From the NCBI GenBank assembly GCA_903899865.1, contig CAIUKZ010000158.1, positions 1-18,223 of the forward strand: a DNA stretch of 18,223 nucleotides, read 5' to 3'. The position numbers were made by a program, and so were the translations under genes. A model generated the notes under the pieces. The model searched no databases, was not told the DNA's origin, and saw only the letters and a program-made list of their open reading frames with translations. The DNA is from an uncultured Bacteroidales bacterium (GTDB taxonomy: Bacteria; Bacteroidota; Bacteroidia; Bacteroidales; Paludibacteraceae). Below, one piece after another: positions 7,733-16,208 of the stretch. How positions within the stretch are numbered: the stretch's first letter is position 1; each line of letters begins with the position of its first letter.

Positions 7733-10700
7733 TTATTTGGTTTCCACCATATTCTCAAAATCCCTCCAGAAATTAGCATTTTTATACGCTTCTTTTGAGC
7801 CTGGAGGTACATGAAGAACAGATGTTTTCTTTACGCTTCGAGGGATGACGCTTGATTTATTGGACACACTTGCAGGAGTAGTACTTTGAACTGTGATGTT
7901 CTTGATACCCACACACCCTGAGAATGCCTCATTGCCTATCGTTTTCAGTGATTTTGACAAGGTGATACTTGATAGTTTCACACAGTCCGAAAATGCATTA
8001 TCACCAATGGTTTGAACTGAATCGACAATGGTCAGATTACCCGATTTGGCTTTTGGACATTCTATGAGTGTAGTCATTTCTTTGTTATACAAAACACCGT
8101 TTTGGCTTGCATAGTTCGAATTCTCTTTTTCAACTGTAATGTCAGTGAGCGAAACACACGACTTGAATACATTGGTTCCAATGTTATTCACAGAGTAAGG
8201 AATGGAAACGCTAGTAAGCCCACCACACGTAGCAAACGCATTATTCATGATGGCAATGATGGTGTTCGGAACGGAGTAGGCACCCGTTCTGGCTTTAGGA
8301 AAATCAATCAACGCTGTGATTGATTTGTTGAACAATACACCATCCTTGGATGAGTATTTGAGATTATCAGGGTGAACTTCAAAGTTTGTGAGTTTCGAAC
8401 ACCCTTCGAACGCACCATTTCTAATAGCCATCAATGTACTAGGCAGAGTCAATGATGTGAGTTCTTTACATCCTACGAATGCATTTTTTTCAAATGTCAT
8501 CACTTTTTCTGGTATTGCATAAGAACCCGATTTTGCGACTGGATACAGTATGAGGTTGGTTTGGTTTTTATTATACAGCACACCATCGATGGATGTAAAA
8601 TTATTGTTCTTTGGCTCTACGGTAATGGATTGCAGTAAGTTACAGTTTAAGAATGCATTGGAACGAATCAGATTGATGTTTTGTGTGATATTAATACTTG
8701 CAAGTGCACTTCCACTAAACGCATTGTTGCCAATTGTATTCGCAGTAGTTGGAAGAATGATGCTTCTTAGATTGCTTTTTCCACTTAGACCATTGTCAAA
8801 TGCAAATTGAGGAATTTCATTGGCAGGATAAGAAGCGTTGGACGCAAATGTACCACCCTCTCCGTTGTATGCTTTGATGCTAACACCACTAAGATTGATA
8901 GCGTTTAACCGAGGCATTGAGTCACGCAAGCATCTAAAATCTCGCGCATCCATTGTTCCGGTAATCGTCAATTTGGCTAACGTATTCATCTCTTCTGCCG
9001 ATAAGGTGGAGGCAAGACCACCTGCTACGATATGGATGATTCTTCCATCAGCTACATTCACAAACTCTTTCCACAAACTTGCTGCTTTGTATGCCTCTAC
9101 AGCTCCAGATGCAACATATAATTTACAGTTGGTTTTATTGATGCCTGTAAAAATATTGTCGGTCAACCCAAAATGGATGGGTGTGTTTGGGTAGGCATAA
9201 ATGGTGCTCAATGATCTACATTTGGCGAAAGCCTGCATTCCGATACTTATGACCGAACTTGGTATGGTGATGGCATTTAGCGAACGGCAACCCAAAAATG
9301 CACAATGTCCTATTCTTAAAATTGTATTTGGAATCGCTATTTTTGATAGGTTTGTAGCAAGGAAAAATGCAAAGTCACTAATCTCTGTTACCCCACGAGG
9401 GATGACTAATTCGGAACTTTTTGCAGTGGGGTAGCTGATTAATACAGTTTTCGATTTGTTGTATAAGGTGCCGTCTATGGAGGTGTAGTGGTTGTTGTTT
9501 TCATTTACATGGATGTCTGTCAGATGATTGCAGTTGGTAAATGCTTGCTCTTCAATTATTTCCACTGTAGACGGCAAGTTGACATTTGCGATTTTGTGGC
9601 ATCCATAAAACGCTTGGTATTTGATGGTTTTTAGACCATTACCTACATTCAGTTCTTCTACATTGATACAATCGGCAAATGCCTTTTTGCCAACTGAGCT
9701 TATGCCGTCAGGCAATGTGATATTGGTTAAACTCACACAACGCTTAAATGCATTATCGCCTATAGGCTTCAATGACTCAGGAAAATTGAAATTATTCAGC
9801 CTTCCACAGTTGAAAAATGCGGCATTGCCAATGTTTATAACAGAATTGGGGAAGTTGGTTTTTTGTAAGTTACTACAAAACGCAAAGGCAAAGTCGGCAA
9901 TTTCTTCTATTGATGCTGGTAGAATTATGTTGTACAAATTAGTTTTAGCATCACGTCCGTTGTAAAATGCATTGCGTGGAATGGTGTTGGCGGGATAAAA
10001 TTGTTTTCCATACACGGTTCCACTATCACCCCTATATGCCGTAATATTCGAATGGCTAAGGTCTATTGTCATGATATTAGGCATGTTGTCGCGTATCAGC
10101 TTAATGTCGCGAGCGTCTATTGTTCCATCTATTACCAATTTGGAGACCGCTTGGAGTTCGTAGGCGGTCATAGCATTGTGCAATTCACCTGCTTTGATGG
10201 TAATTTTTTTCTCGTCGGATAGATGGGTAAATTCTTTCCATTGACCAGCATTCTTAAAATTTCTGTCAGCTCCAATAGGCACCTGTAGAGAGGTTGCGCT
10301 TTTGTCGATATTGAGAAATACTTCTGACCCTAGACCTGGAGGATTTGGATTTAGTATGATTATCTCAGCCAGTTTCGAACAATTTTGAAAGGCATGGTTT
10401 CCTATGTAATTGACTGATTTTGGGATAGAAATACTAGTGAGTGTCTCACAGTCGGCAAAGGCATAATCTTCAATTTTATTTATCCCCTCGGTGATGATAT
10501 AGTTGCTGGAAGTGTCGAAAAGATATGCAATCAGGGTGCTGTTGTTTTTGTTATAAAGCACCCCGTCTTTGAAGGCAAAATGTGTGTTGTCTTCATCAAT
10601 GATTACTTGTGATAGGTTTTTGCACCTTGAAAATGCCAGGGTTCCAATGTTACTAGCATTTCTTGGAATAGTAAGTGATAGGATTTGGTCGCATTCATAG

Positions 10701-13700
10701 AATGCATTTGCACCGATATTTGTGATTGATTTTGGAAGATTGATAGTAGTCAGTCTGCTGCAATGTGAGAAGGCAGCATTGCCAATGCCACTTGTATTAT
10801 TCGGTAATGCGATGTTTTTAAGAGTTTGGTTTGAAGTGTTTCCATTGTAGAATGCATAAGCAGGAATAGTGTTGGATGGGTAGTTTGCATGACCTGTTGC
10901 GGTGCCTTGACTACCATCGTAGGCAATTATTTTGACTTCGCTCAAATCCACACTTTCTAATCTAGGCATTAGGTCACGTAGTGTTTTGAAGTCGCGTGCA
11001 TCCATTGTCCCACTGATAGTCAGTTTAGTGATGCTTGCTTGTTCTTCGGGTGGACATGCAGCTTGCAATCCTCCAGCTTTAATGCTTATTTTTATTAAGT
11101 CATTAATGTTTGCAAAGTCCTGCCATGTTGGTGAGTTTTTATATGCAGCGGTACATCCAGTGGGTACATTGAGCATACAATTATTTTTGTTTACATGGTG
11201 AAAAATATTACTATTTGCTCCAAAAATGAGTGGTTGTGTAGCACCTACATATATTGAATTCAAATTTTTACAATTAATAAATGCCTGATTTCCGATGGTT
11301 CTTACGCTTTTTGGGATGGAAATACTTGTCAGCTCCATGCAGTCAGAAAATGCCAGTTCGGAGATAATGGTCACCGAATCTGGTATTTGATAGCTTCCGT
11401 CTTTTCCTGCTGGAAATTGGATTAAGTGCGTTTTGTTCTTGTTGAGCAATATTCCATCTGATGATGAAAAAAATGGATTATCATTGTCCACAGTGATTTT
11501 AGTCAATTTTTTGCATCTCTCGAAAGCAAAGTTGCCTATCGTGATGATTGTTTTGGGTATGCTTACCGCGTTTAATTTACTACAATTAGAGAACGCTCGT
11601 TCACCAATGCTTTTTGTGTTTTTTGAAAATTTGATGGTTGTTAGTTTCGAAGCACCTGCAAATGCAGACTCCGCTATTACATTCACCGAGTCGGGGATGG
11701 TGTAACTACCCGCCTTTCCTTGTGGGTATAGAATCAACGTTCTACTATTTTTAGAAAATAGGACACCGTCTTTCACGTGGTAAGTTTGGTTGCCGTTTTT
11801 GATGGTGAATTCAGCTAGGTTACTACATCCATCAAATGCCTGAGATTTGATGTTGCTGATTCGATTTCCAATGGTAAATTTGGTTAAGCCACTACATTGA
11901 GTGAATGCATTGGCGCCAATACTAGCTGTGGAGTCAGGTAGCAAGATGTTCTTTAAACTCGATTTTCCAGTATTCCCATCAAAAAATGCAAATTGTGGTA
12001 TCTCAAATGCTGGGTAGGAGGTGTGTCCTATATAAGTGCCACCTTCTCCATTAAATGCCCTGATGCTAGCATCGCTGATATCCAATGTGCCCAATTTTGG
12101 TAATTCATCCCGGATGAATTTGAAATCTCTTGCGTCAATTTTCCCAACGATGGTCAACTTAGTCAATTCGGCTATCTCTTCTACTTTCAGTTGTGCTTTC
12201 AATGTTCCAGCCAATGGAACATTGACTGTCAGTCCATCCACGAAATTAGTAAAATCTTGCCATTGATAGGCTTTTTTGTAGGTTTCTATACTTCCTGCGG
12301 GTACTTGAATAGTGCAGGTGTTTTTGTTTACATTATAAAACACGTTTTGCGAGGAGCGAAGTGAAACGGGCGTGTTGGGGTTGGCTACGATGAGTGCCAG
12401 TTCATGACAGTTGTAAAATGCCTGTGAACCAATGTTTGTTATAGATTTTGGAATGCTTATGCTGAGTAAATTTTCGCACCCATTGAATGCATTATCTTCT
12501 ATGGAAATAACTTGTTCGGGGACGGAGTAATTCCCAATTTTAGATGCAGGGTATTTGATAAGTGCATAAGGGTTTAATGAGAATAACACACCATCCTTAG
12601 ATGTGTAGTTTGTATTGTCAGATTTGACAGTGATATCTACTAAGGTTGGACAGTCTGAGATGGCATTTTTTTCTATTTGCTCCACTGTTTTTGCTATAAT
12701 AAGACTAATCAAATTGGTACAGCCATTGATTGCATTCGTAGCTATTTTTGTCACCCCAATGGGAATCTCAAAAGAACCAGTTTTGGCTTGTGGATATTTG
12801 ACGAGTATGGTCTTATATTTGTCATATAGAATGCCATTTTCCGAACTAAAATAGGCATTTTCAGCATCTACATTGATTGCACTTATACTGGAGCAAGCTT
12901 CGAAAGCATTCGTCCCAATATAATTTGTCGAAGCTGGAATATTGATATTTGTCAATGTTCTACAGCCGCTCATAGCTTCTTCTTCGATGGCGCGTAGCGT
13001 GTTGGGGAGTTTGATGGACATACAGTTTGAGCAATTCATAAATGCTCTACGACCTATCACATGAACACTGTTGGGCAGGGAGATAGCAGTGATGGTGGTT
13101 TTACCATTGGTGCCATTCCAGAACGATTCAGGTGGAATGGCATTGGCAGGGTAGGAGTGTGATGTGGCAAGTGTTCCATTGCTACCATCATAGGCTGTAA
13201 TGCTAACGCCAGAAAGATCAATGATAGCCAGATCGGGCATAGCATCACGCATGGTTTTGAAATCGCGTGCATCAATAGTGCCACTTAACGTCAGTTTGGT
13301 GATGGTAGACATGTCTTCGGCCGCCAGCGCATTACTGAGTCCGCCAGCTGCAACTACTGTGGCCTTGTTGTCCAAGATGCTATTGAAGTCAGACCACTGA
13401 GGTGACTCTCTGTATAATTCGGCCGTACCACTAGGCACATGGAGCACACAGCCGTCTTTGTTGACGTTGAAAAAAACACTTGTGCTAGCCTTGAGTGCAA
13501 TTGGTGTAGTAGCATTGGCGTAGATGGTGGTTAGTGCAGTGCAGTTGTAGAAAGCCTGTGTCTCAATACTTCTAACTGAACTAGGAATGACGATGCTGGT
13601 TAGTCCTGTAGATTGTGAAAAGGCATAATTGGCAATTGTTTTCACCGTATTCGGTATGACGAATTCGCCTTTCTTCCCTTCTGGATGTTTGTAAAGAATG

Positions 13701-14335
13701 CTCTGGTCTTTGTTGAAAAGCACTCCTTGATAGTCAGAGTATGCATTGTTTTGTGTGTCAACTATAAATTTCGTTAGTGACGAGCAGCCTGAAAATGAGT
13801 ATTTCGCGATCGCATTGACTAGGGGCGGGATGTTTATAGTCGAAAGTTTTGAACATGAATTAAATGCATAGTCTTTCACCTCTGTCACAGCCATTGGTAG
13901 TGTCACTACTTCCAAATTGCTACACCTGTTGAATGAAAACTCACCTATAGTTGTAATATTCGCGGGTAGGTATATTCTTTTAAGACTTCCCTTGCCTTCA
14001 TACGTAGACCGATTGAAAAAGGCATATTGTGGAATCTCGTTTGCTAGATAACCCGTGGATGTGTGGGTGCCTTCTACTCCCTGATAGGCAGTGATGTTCA
14101 CTGAAGTGATATCCAGTGCTGTGAGCTTGATGAGTTCATCACGCAAGCATCTAAAGTCTCTAGCGTCTATGTTACCTGTGATGGTGAGGTTGGTGATGGT
14201 CGATTTTTCAATTGGAGTCAATGATTTGGTAAGATCACCTGCCATATTGATATGGATAGATTTTGCTACTTGACCATAGCAAAACATCATCCAATTTGCA
14301 AATACCAACAACAGTGCAAGCTTTCTAATCATCAT
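7733..14335 (-). CDS. Giant secreted BspA-type leucine-rich-repeat protein (2200 aa, six modules)
   Basis: A signal peptide (MMIRKLALLLVFANWMMFCYG) probably ends before Gln22. The rest is made of BspA/Treponema-type leucine-rich repeats of about 22-23 residues with the pattern L-x-x-I-x-I-P-x-x-V-x-x-I-x-x-x-A-F-x-x-C. These are arranged in six modules that each open with a non-LRR cap, ITKLTIxGTxDARDFKxxRDxMP, followed by a Tyr-Pro and aromatic segment (SYPANxIPxxAF). Some repeats are spaced by YxSxDGVLYNKxxTxLIxYP linkers. Modules 1-5 end with a VFxNVNKxxCxLxVPxG...YKxAxxWxDF segment, and module 6 with a variant of it (SVIPRSVKKTSVLHVPPGS...YKNANFWRDF). Such proteins are secreted or surface-exposed and bind host, matrix or neighbouring-cell ligands. 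No T9SS sorting domain, LPXTG-like motif or transmembrane anchor follows the last module (it ends DFENMVETK), and the signal peptide has no good lipobox. The translation start is ATG-ATG with a candidate promoter just upstream. The ligand is unknown. Confidence 0.93.
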   Translation of the reverse strand: MMIRKLALLLVFANWMMFCYGQVAKSIHINMAGDLTKSLTPIEKSTITNLTITGNIDARDFRCLRDELIKLTALDITSVNITAYQGVEGTHTSTGYLANEIPQYAFFNRSTYEGKGSLKRIYLPANITTIGEFSFNRCSNLEVVTLPMAVTEVKDYAFNSCSKLSTINIPPLVNAIAKYSFSGCSSLTKFIVDTQNNAYSDYQGVLFNKDQSILYKHPEGKKGEFVIPNTVKTIANYAFSQSTGLTSIVIPSSVRSIETQAFYNCTALTTIYANATTPIALKASTSVFFNVNKDGCVLHVPSGTAELYRESPQWSDFNSILDNKATVVAAGGLSNALAAEDMSTITKLTLSGTIDARDFKTMRDAMPDLAIIDLSGVSITAYDGSNGTLATSHSYPANAIPPESFWNGTNGKTTITAISLPNSVHVIGRRAFMNCSNCMSIKLPNTLRAIEEEAMSGCRTLTNINIPASTNYIGTNAFEACSSISAINVDAENAYFSSENGILYDKYKTILVKYPQAKTGSFEIPIGVTKIATNAINGCTNLISLIIAKTVEQIEKNAISDCPTLVDITVKSDNTNYTSKDGVLFSLNPYALIKYPASKIGNYSVPEQVISIEDNAFNGCENLLSISIPKSITNIGSQAFYNCHELALIVANPNTPVSLRSSQNVFYNVNKNTCTIQVPAGSIETYKKAYQWQDFTNFVDGLTVNVPLAGTLKAQLKVEEIAELTKLTIVGKIDARDFKFIRDELPKLGTLDISDASIRAFNGEGGTYIGHTSYPAFEIPQFAFFDGNTGKSSLKNILLPDSTASIGANAFTQCSGLTKFTIGNRISNIKSQAFDGCSNLAEFTIKNGNQTYHVKDGVLFSKNSRTLILYPQGKAGSYTIPDSVNVIAESAFAGASKLTTIKFSKNTKSIGERAFSNCSKLNAVSIPKTIITIGNFAFERCKKLTKITVDNDNPFFSSSDGILLNKNKTHLIQFPAGKDGSYQIPDSVTIISELAFSDCMELTSISIPKSVRTIGNQAFINCKNLNSIYVGATQPLIFGANSNIFHHVNKNNCMLNVPTGCTAAYKNSPTWQDFANINDLIKISIKAGGLQAACPPEEQASITKLTISGTMDARDFKTLRDLMPRLESVDLSEVKIIAYDGSQGTATGHANYPSNTIPAYAFYNGNTSNQTLKNIALPNNTSGIGNAAFSHCSRLTTINLPKSITNIGANAFYECDQILSLTIPRNASNIGTLAFSRCKNLSQVIIDEDNTHFAFKDGVLYNKNNSTLIAYLFDTSSNYIITEGINKIEDYAFADCETLTSISIPKSVNYIGNHAFQNCSKLAEIIILNPNPPGLGSEVFLNIDKSATSLQVPIGADRNFKNAGQWKEFTHLSDEKKITIKAGELHNAMTAYELQAVSKLVIDGTIDARDIKLIRDNMPNIMTIDLSHSNITAYRGDSGTVYGKQFYPANTIPRNAFYNGRDAKTNLYNIILPASIEEIADFAFAFCSNLQKTNFPNSVINIGNAAFFNCGRLNNFNFPESLKPIGDNAFKRCVSLTNITLPDGISSVGKKAFADCINVEELNVGNGLKTIKYQAFYGCHKIANVNLPSTVEIIEEQAFTNCNHLTDIHVNENNNHYTSIDGTLYNKSKTVLISYPTAKSSELVIPRGVTEISDFAFFLATNLSKIAIPNTILRIGHCAFLGCRSLNAITIPSSVISIGMQAFAKCRSLSTIYAYPNTPIHFGLTDNIFTGINKTNCKLYVASGAVEAYKAASLWKEFVNVADGRIIHIVAGGLASTLSAEEMNTLAKLTITGTMDARDFRCLRDSMPRLNAINLSGVSIKAYNGEGGTFASNASYPANEIPQFAFDNGLSGKSNLRSIILPTTANTIGNNAFSGSALASINITQNINLIRSNAFLNCNLLQSITVEPKNNNFTSIDGVLYNKNQTNLILYPVAKSGSYAIPEKVMTFEKNAFVGCKELTSLTLPSTLMAIRNGAFEGCSKLTNFEVHPDNLKYSSKDGVLFNKSITALIDFPKARTGAYSVPNTIIAIMNNAFATCGGLTSVSIPYSVNNIGTNVFKSCVSLTDITVEKENSNYASQNGVLYNKEMTTLIECPKAKSGNLTIVDSVQTIGDNAFSDCVKLSSITLSKSLKTIGNEAFSGCVGIKNITVQSTTPASVSNKSSVIPRSVKKTSVLHVPPGSKEAYKNANFWRDFENMVETK
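7736..14263 (-). repeat. Six tandem protein modules inside the BspA-like gene
   Basis: Module limits, set at the conserved start before the (A)GGL/GTL segment, are approximately: module 1 residues 25-323 (14263-13367), module 2 324-701 (13366-12233), module 3 702-1081 (12232-11093), module 4 1082-1376 (11092-10208), module 5 1377-1764 (10207-9044), module 6 1765-2200 (9043-7736). The DARD/DARDI landmarks fall at residues 57, 355, 734, 1112, 1407 and 1796, so spacings are 298, 379, 378, 295 and 389, and the last module is about 400. Modules 1, 3 and 6 share the EIPQ(Y/F)AF cap ending, and 2 and 4 share DARDFKT. DNA copies are well diverged, so the duplications are old. Confidence 0.85.
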
Positions 14336-14355
14336 TCAGCAAGAGAAAATTCTAT

Positions 14356-14363
14356 CAAAAGTA
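14356..14363 (-). promoter_or_regulatory. Candidate -7 box for the BspA-like gene
   Basis: The minus strand reads TACTTTTG, a full TAnnTTTG match, 20-28 nt before the ATG at 14335. This would give a very short leader of roughly 14 nt. A -33 TTTG at the usual spacing is not evident. Confidence 0.45.
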
Positions 14364-14484
14364 CGCATTTATTTGGTTATAAGGGCATTGTTTCTGGACT
14401 TTTTTGTGTCGTAAATTGTCAATTGATTTTTTACTATGAATTAGTTATACCTAAAAAAATGACTCTGATTTGGCATTAATACTG

Positions 14485-14492
14485 TATCTTTG
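14485..14492 (+). promoter_or_regulatory. Candidate -7 box for the DbpA-like helicase gene
   Basis: TATCTTTG is a full TAnnTTTG match directly before the ATG codons at 14497 and 14506. Transcription would be expected to start at about 14497-14500. This rules against the longer TTG-initiated reading from 14470 and favours the ATG at 14506, or a leaderless mRNA from 14497. The -33 element is weak: a TTTG at 14469-14472 is too close. Confidence 0.5.
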
Positions 14493-14505
14493 TGCTATGA
14501 ACGAA

Positions 14506-15822
14506 ATGAATCAATTAGTAGATAAGTGCTTAAAAAGCATGGGTGTAGATGCACTGAATGACATGCAAAATGCAGCCATCGAGGCTTGTAGTGAACACCG
14601 TGACTTGATATTGCTTTCACCTACTGGTTCCGGAAAAACTCTGGCCTACTTACTTCCAATATTGCAAAACTTGAAGTCAGATTGTGTGGGCGTACTAGCA
14701 CTTGTCATTGCTCCTTCGCGTGAACTGGTGCAGCAGATAGAGCAAGTGTGGCGAAGCATGTCCACAGGTTACAAGGTAAATAGCTGCTATGGCGGACGTC
14801 CTTCTAATGGTGAAAAACGCGGACTTACCATTCCGCCAGCATTGCTTATTGGTACTCCTGGGCGACTGCAAGATCACATCGAAAGAGGAAATTTTGATTC
14901 CCGCAGCATCAAAACCTTGGTGTTAGATGAATTTGATAAATCGCTAGAAATGGGATTTACAGAGCAGATGGAAATCATCATTGGTATGCTACCATCACTC
15001 AGTCAGCGAATACTCACTTCTGCTACTGATGCAGTGAAAATTCCAGCCTTTACAGGTATTTCCAACCCCATTAAACTCAACTATATTGATTCCGATTCCA
15101 CTGCCATTCAGCTCAATATCCACACCGTAAAAGGGACTAACAATGATAAAATGGATTTGCTCTACCAGTTGCTTTGTTACTTGGGCAATGACTCTAGTTT
15201 GATATTTTGCAATCAACGTGATACGGTCGAAAAAGTGAATGCCTACCTCACCACGCGTAAAGTTCCCAATGAGTTTTTTCACGGAAAGTTAGAGCAAACC
15301 GAAAGGGAGCGAGCGTTGTCAAAATTCCGTAACGGCAGTTGCACGGCTTTCATATCCACCGATTTGGCAGCTAGAGGTTTGGATATCCCTGAAATCAGAC
15401 ATGTCATTCATTTTGACCCACCCGTTCGCGAGGAGGAATTTGTCCATCGCAATGGTCGTACCGCCCGTATGCTGGCTGATGGCAATGCTTATTTGTTGCT
15501 CGGGCAGACCGAAAACCTTCCTGAATTTATTCGCCCTGTTCCTAAAGCATTGTCTTTACCGCTCTTAGCATCCATGCCCCCAAATCCCGAATGGGCTACA
15601 ATCTATATTGGTAAAGGTAAAAAGGATAAAATCAGCAAAATGGATATCGTAGGTTTTATGTTCAAAAAAGGACAATTGGCCAAAGATGAACTTGGTATGG
15701 TGGAAGTGAAGGAGTATTATTCGTATGTGGCGGTGAAAGTTTCAAAAGTGAAGACATTGCTCTCACTTATCCAAAACGAGAAAGTCAAAAACATGAAATG
15801 CAAAATTGAATTGTCGGAGTGA
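14506..15822 (+). CDS. DEAD-box ATP-dependent RNA helicase, DbpA-like
   Basis: An ATP-dependent RNA helicase of the DEAD-box class. Counting from the ATG at 14506 (438 residues), the motifs are PTGSGKT at 39-45 (I), PSRELVQQ (Ia), GTPGRL (Ib), DEFD at 141-144 (II, where the usual Ala is Phe), SAT at 172-174 (III), LIFCNQR (IV), STDLAARGLDIP (V) and HRNGRTAR at 314-321 (VI, usually HRxGRxGR). Residues about 364-436 (ATIYIGKGKKDKISKMDIVGFM onward) match the DbpA C-terminal RNA-binding domain, which in E. coli directs the enzyme to 23S rRNA hairpin 92 during 50S assembly. A role in ribosome assembly is therefore inferred. The start could also be ATG 14497 (441 aa). It is divergent from the BspA-like gene, and a repeat element begins 2 nt after its stop. 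Confidence 0.93.
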   Translation: MNQLVDKCLKSMGVDALNDMQNAAIEACSEHRDLILLSPTGSGKTLAYLLPILQNLKSDCVGVLALVIAPSRELVQQIEQVWRSMSTGYKVNSCYGGRPSNGEKRGLTIPPALLIGTPGRLQDHIERGNFDSRSIKTLVLDEFDKSLEMGFTEQMEIIIGMLPSLSQRILTSATDAVKIPAFTGISNPIKLNYIDSDSTAIQLNIHTVKGTNNDKMDLLYQLLCYLGNDSSLIFCNQRDTVEKVNAYLTTRKVPNEFFHGKLEQTERERALSKFRNGSCTAFISTDLAARGLDIPEIRHVIHFDPPVREEEFVHRNGRTARMLADGNAYLLLGQTENLPEFIRPVPKALSLPLLASMPPNPEWATIYIGKGKKDKISKMDIVGFMFKKGQLAKDELGMVEVKEYYSYVAVKVSKVKTLLSLIQNEKVKNMKCKIELSE

Positions 15823-15823
15823 G

Positions 15824-16138
15824 ATTTATTCTACCAATCTCCTATATAACTCTTTAGAAGTGATTATTTTCCCGTAGGGAATGTATATTAATAGGGAAAA
15901 TAATTACCTTGATTCATTCCCCGTAGGGGATAAATGTTTGAATACCAGAAGTTAATCCCCTACGGGGAATCTGCAAACGCTCTCAATATTTCTATTAATA
16001 TCAATTCCCTACGGGAAATAACCAGCGCTACAATTAGCACAGTTATCTGTCATTATATTGGAGCGTTCAACGCTACCGAGTACTTTTGTGCCTATCGTCA
16101 AAGTCACACGTTAGGGACTAAACATCGGTAAAATAAAT
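15824..16138. repeat. 315-bp MITE-like element with terminal inverted repeats and a large interior palindrome
   Basis: The ends are inverted copies: ATTTATTCTACCAAT at 15824-15838 and ATCGGTAAAATAAAT at 16124-16138 agree at 13 of 15 positions when one is reverse-complemented. Inside, arms of about 70 bp (roughly 15862-15932 and 15953-16021) pair with each other. Each arm carries two small palindromes of the form TCCC(C)GTA(G)GGGA, at 15870-15880 and 15918-15930 on the left, mirrored as 15956-15968 and 16006-16016 on the right with the central GTA reversed to TAC. AGCGTT-C-AACGCT lies at about 16062-16074. No transposase and no clear target-site duplication is seen. Similar short CCCGTAGGG palindromes are, from memory, common intergenic repeats in this phylum. 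It also fills the gap between two convergent genes and could act as their terminator. Confidence 0.75.
15863..15904. repeat. Local hairpin inside the left arm of the palindromic element
   Basis: ATTATTTTCCC at 15863-15873 and GGGAAAATAAT at 15894-15904 form a perfect 11-bp inverted repeat around a 20-nt loop. It competes with the longer arm-to-arm pairing. The right arm has no equally good local partner. Confidence 0.7.
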
Positions 16139-16208
16139 AGTTGCAAATCCCATAATTGTCCCGTTTGAGACAAAATAATTTTTGTCAGGCATTAGTGATT
16201 ACCTATCG
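16139..16208. other. Short gap between the repeat element and the SGNH-like gene
   Basis: Only a weak 5-bp stem is seen (TTGTC/GACAA near 16157-16174). It follows the stop of the minus-strand SGNH-like gene and is not a clear terminator. Nothing else is recognised. Confidence 0.3.

Noticed and set aside
8102..13400. Many plus-strand frames of 60-120 codons opposite the BspA-like gene
   Set aside because: They recur at module-like spacing because they are the reverse reading of the repeated modules, not separate genes.
14470..14505. TTG-initiated N-terminal extension of the helicase
   Set aside because: It overlaps the likely -7 promoter element and adds residues with no counterpart in the family; the ATG at 14506 (or 14497) is preferred.
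15862..16021. CRISPR-like array from the repeated CCCGTAGGG motifs
   Set aside because: There are only four short copies in mirrored orientation with unequal spacing and paired arms; this is a palindrome, not direct repeats with spacers, and no cas gene is present.
15934..16131. A 65-codon plus-strand frame inside the 315-bp repeat element
   Set aside because: It runs across the palindrome and end repeat, has no start-site support, and its composition follows the repeat structure.
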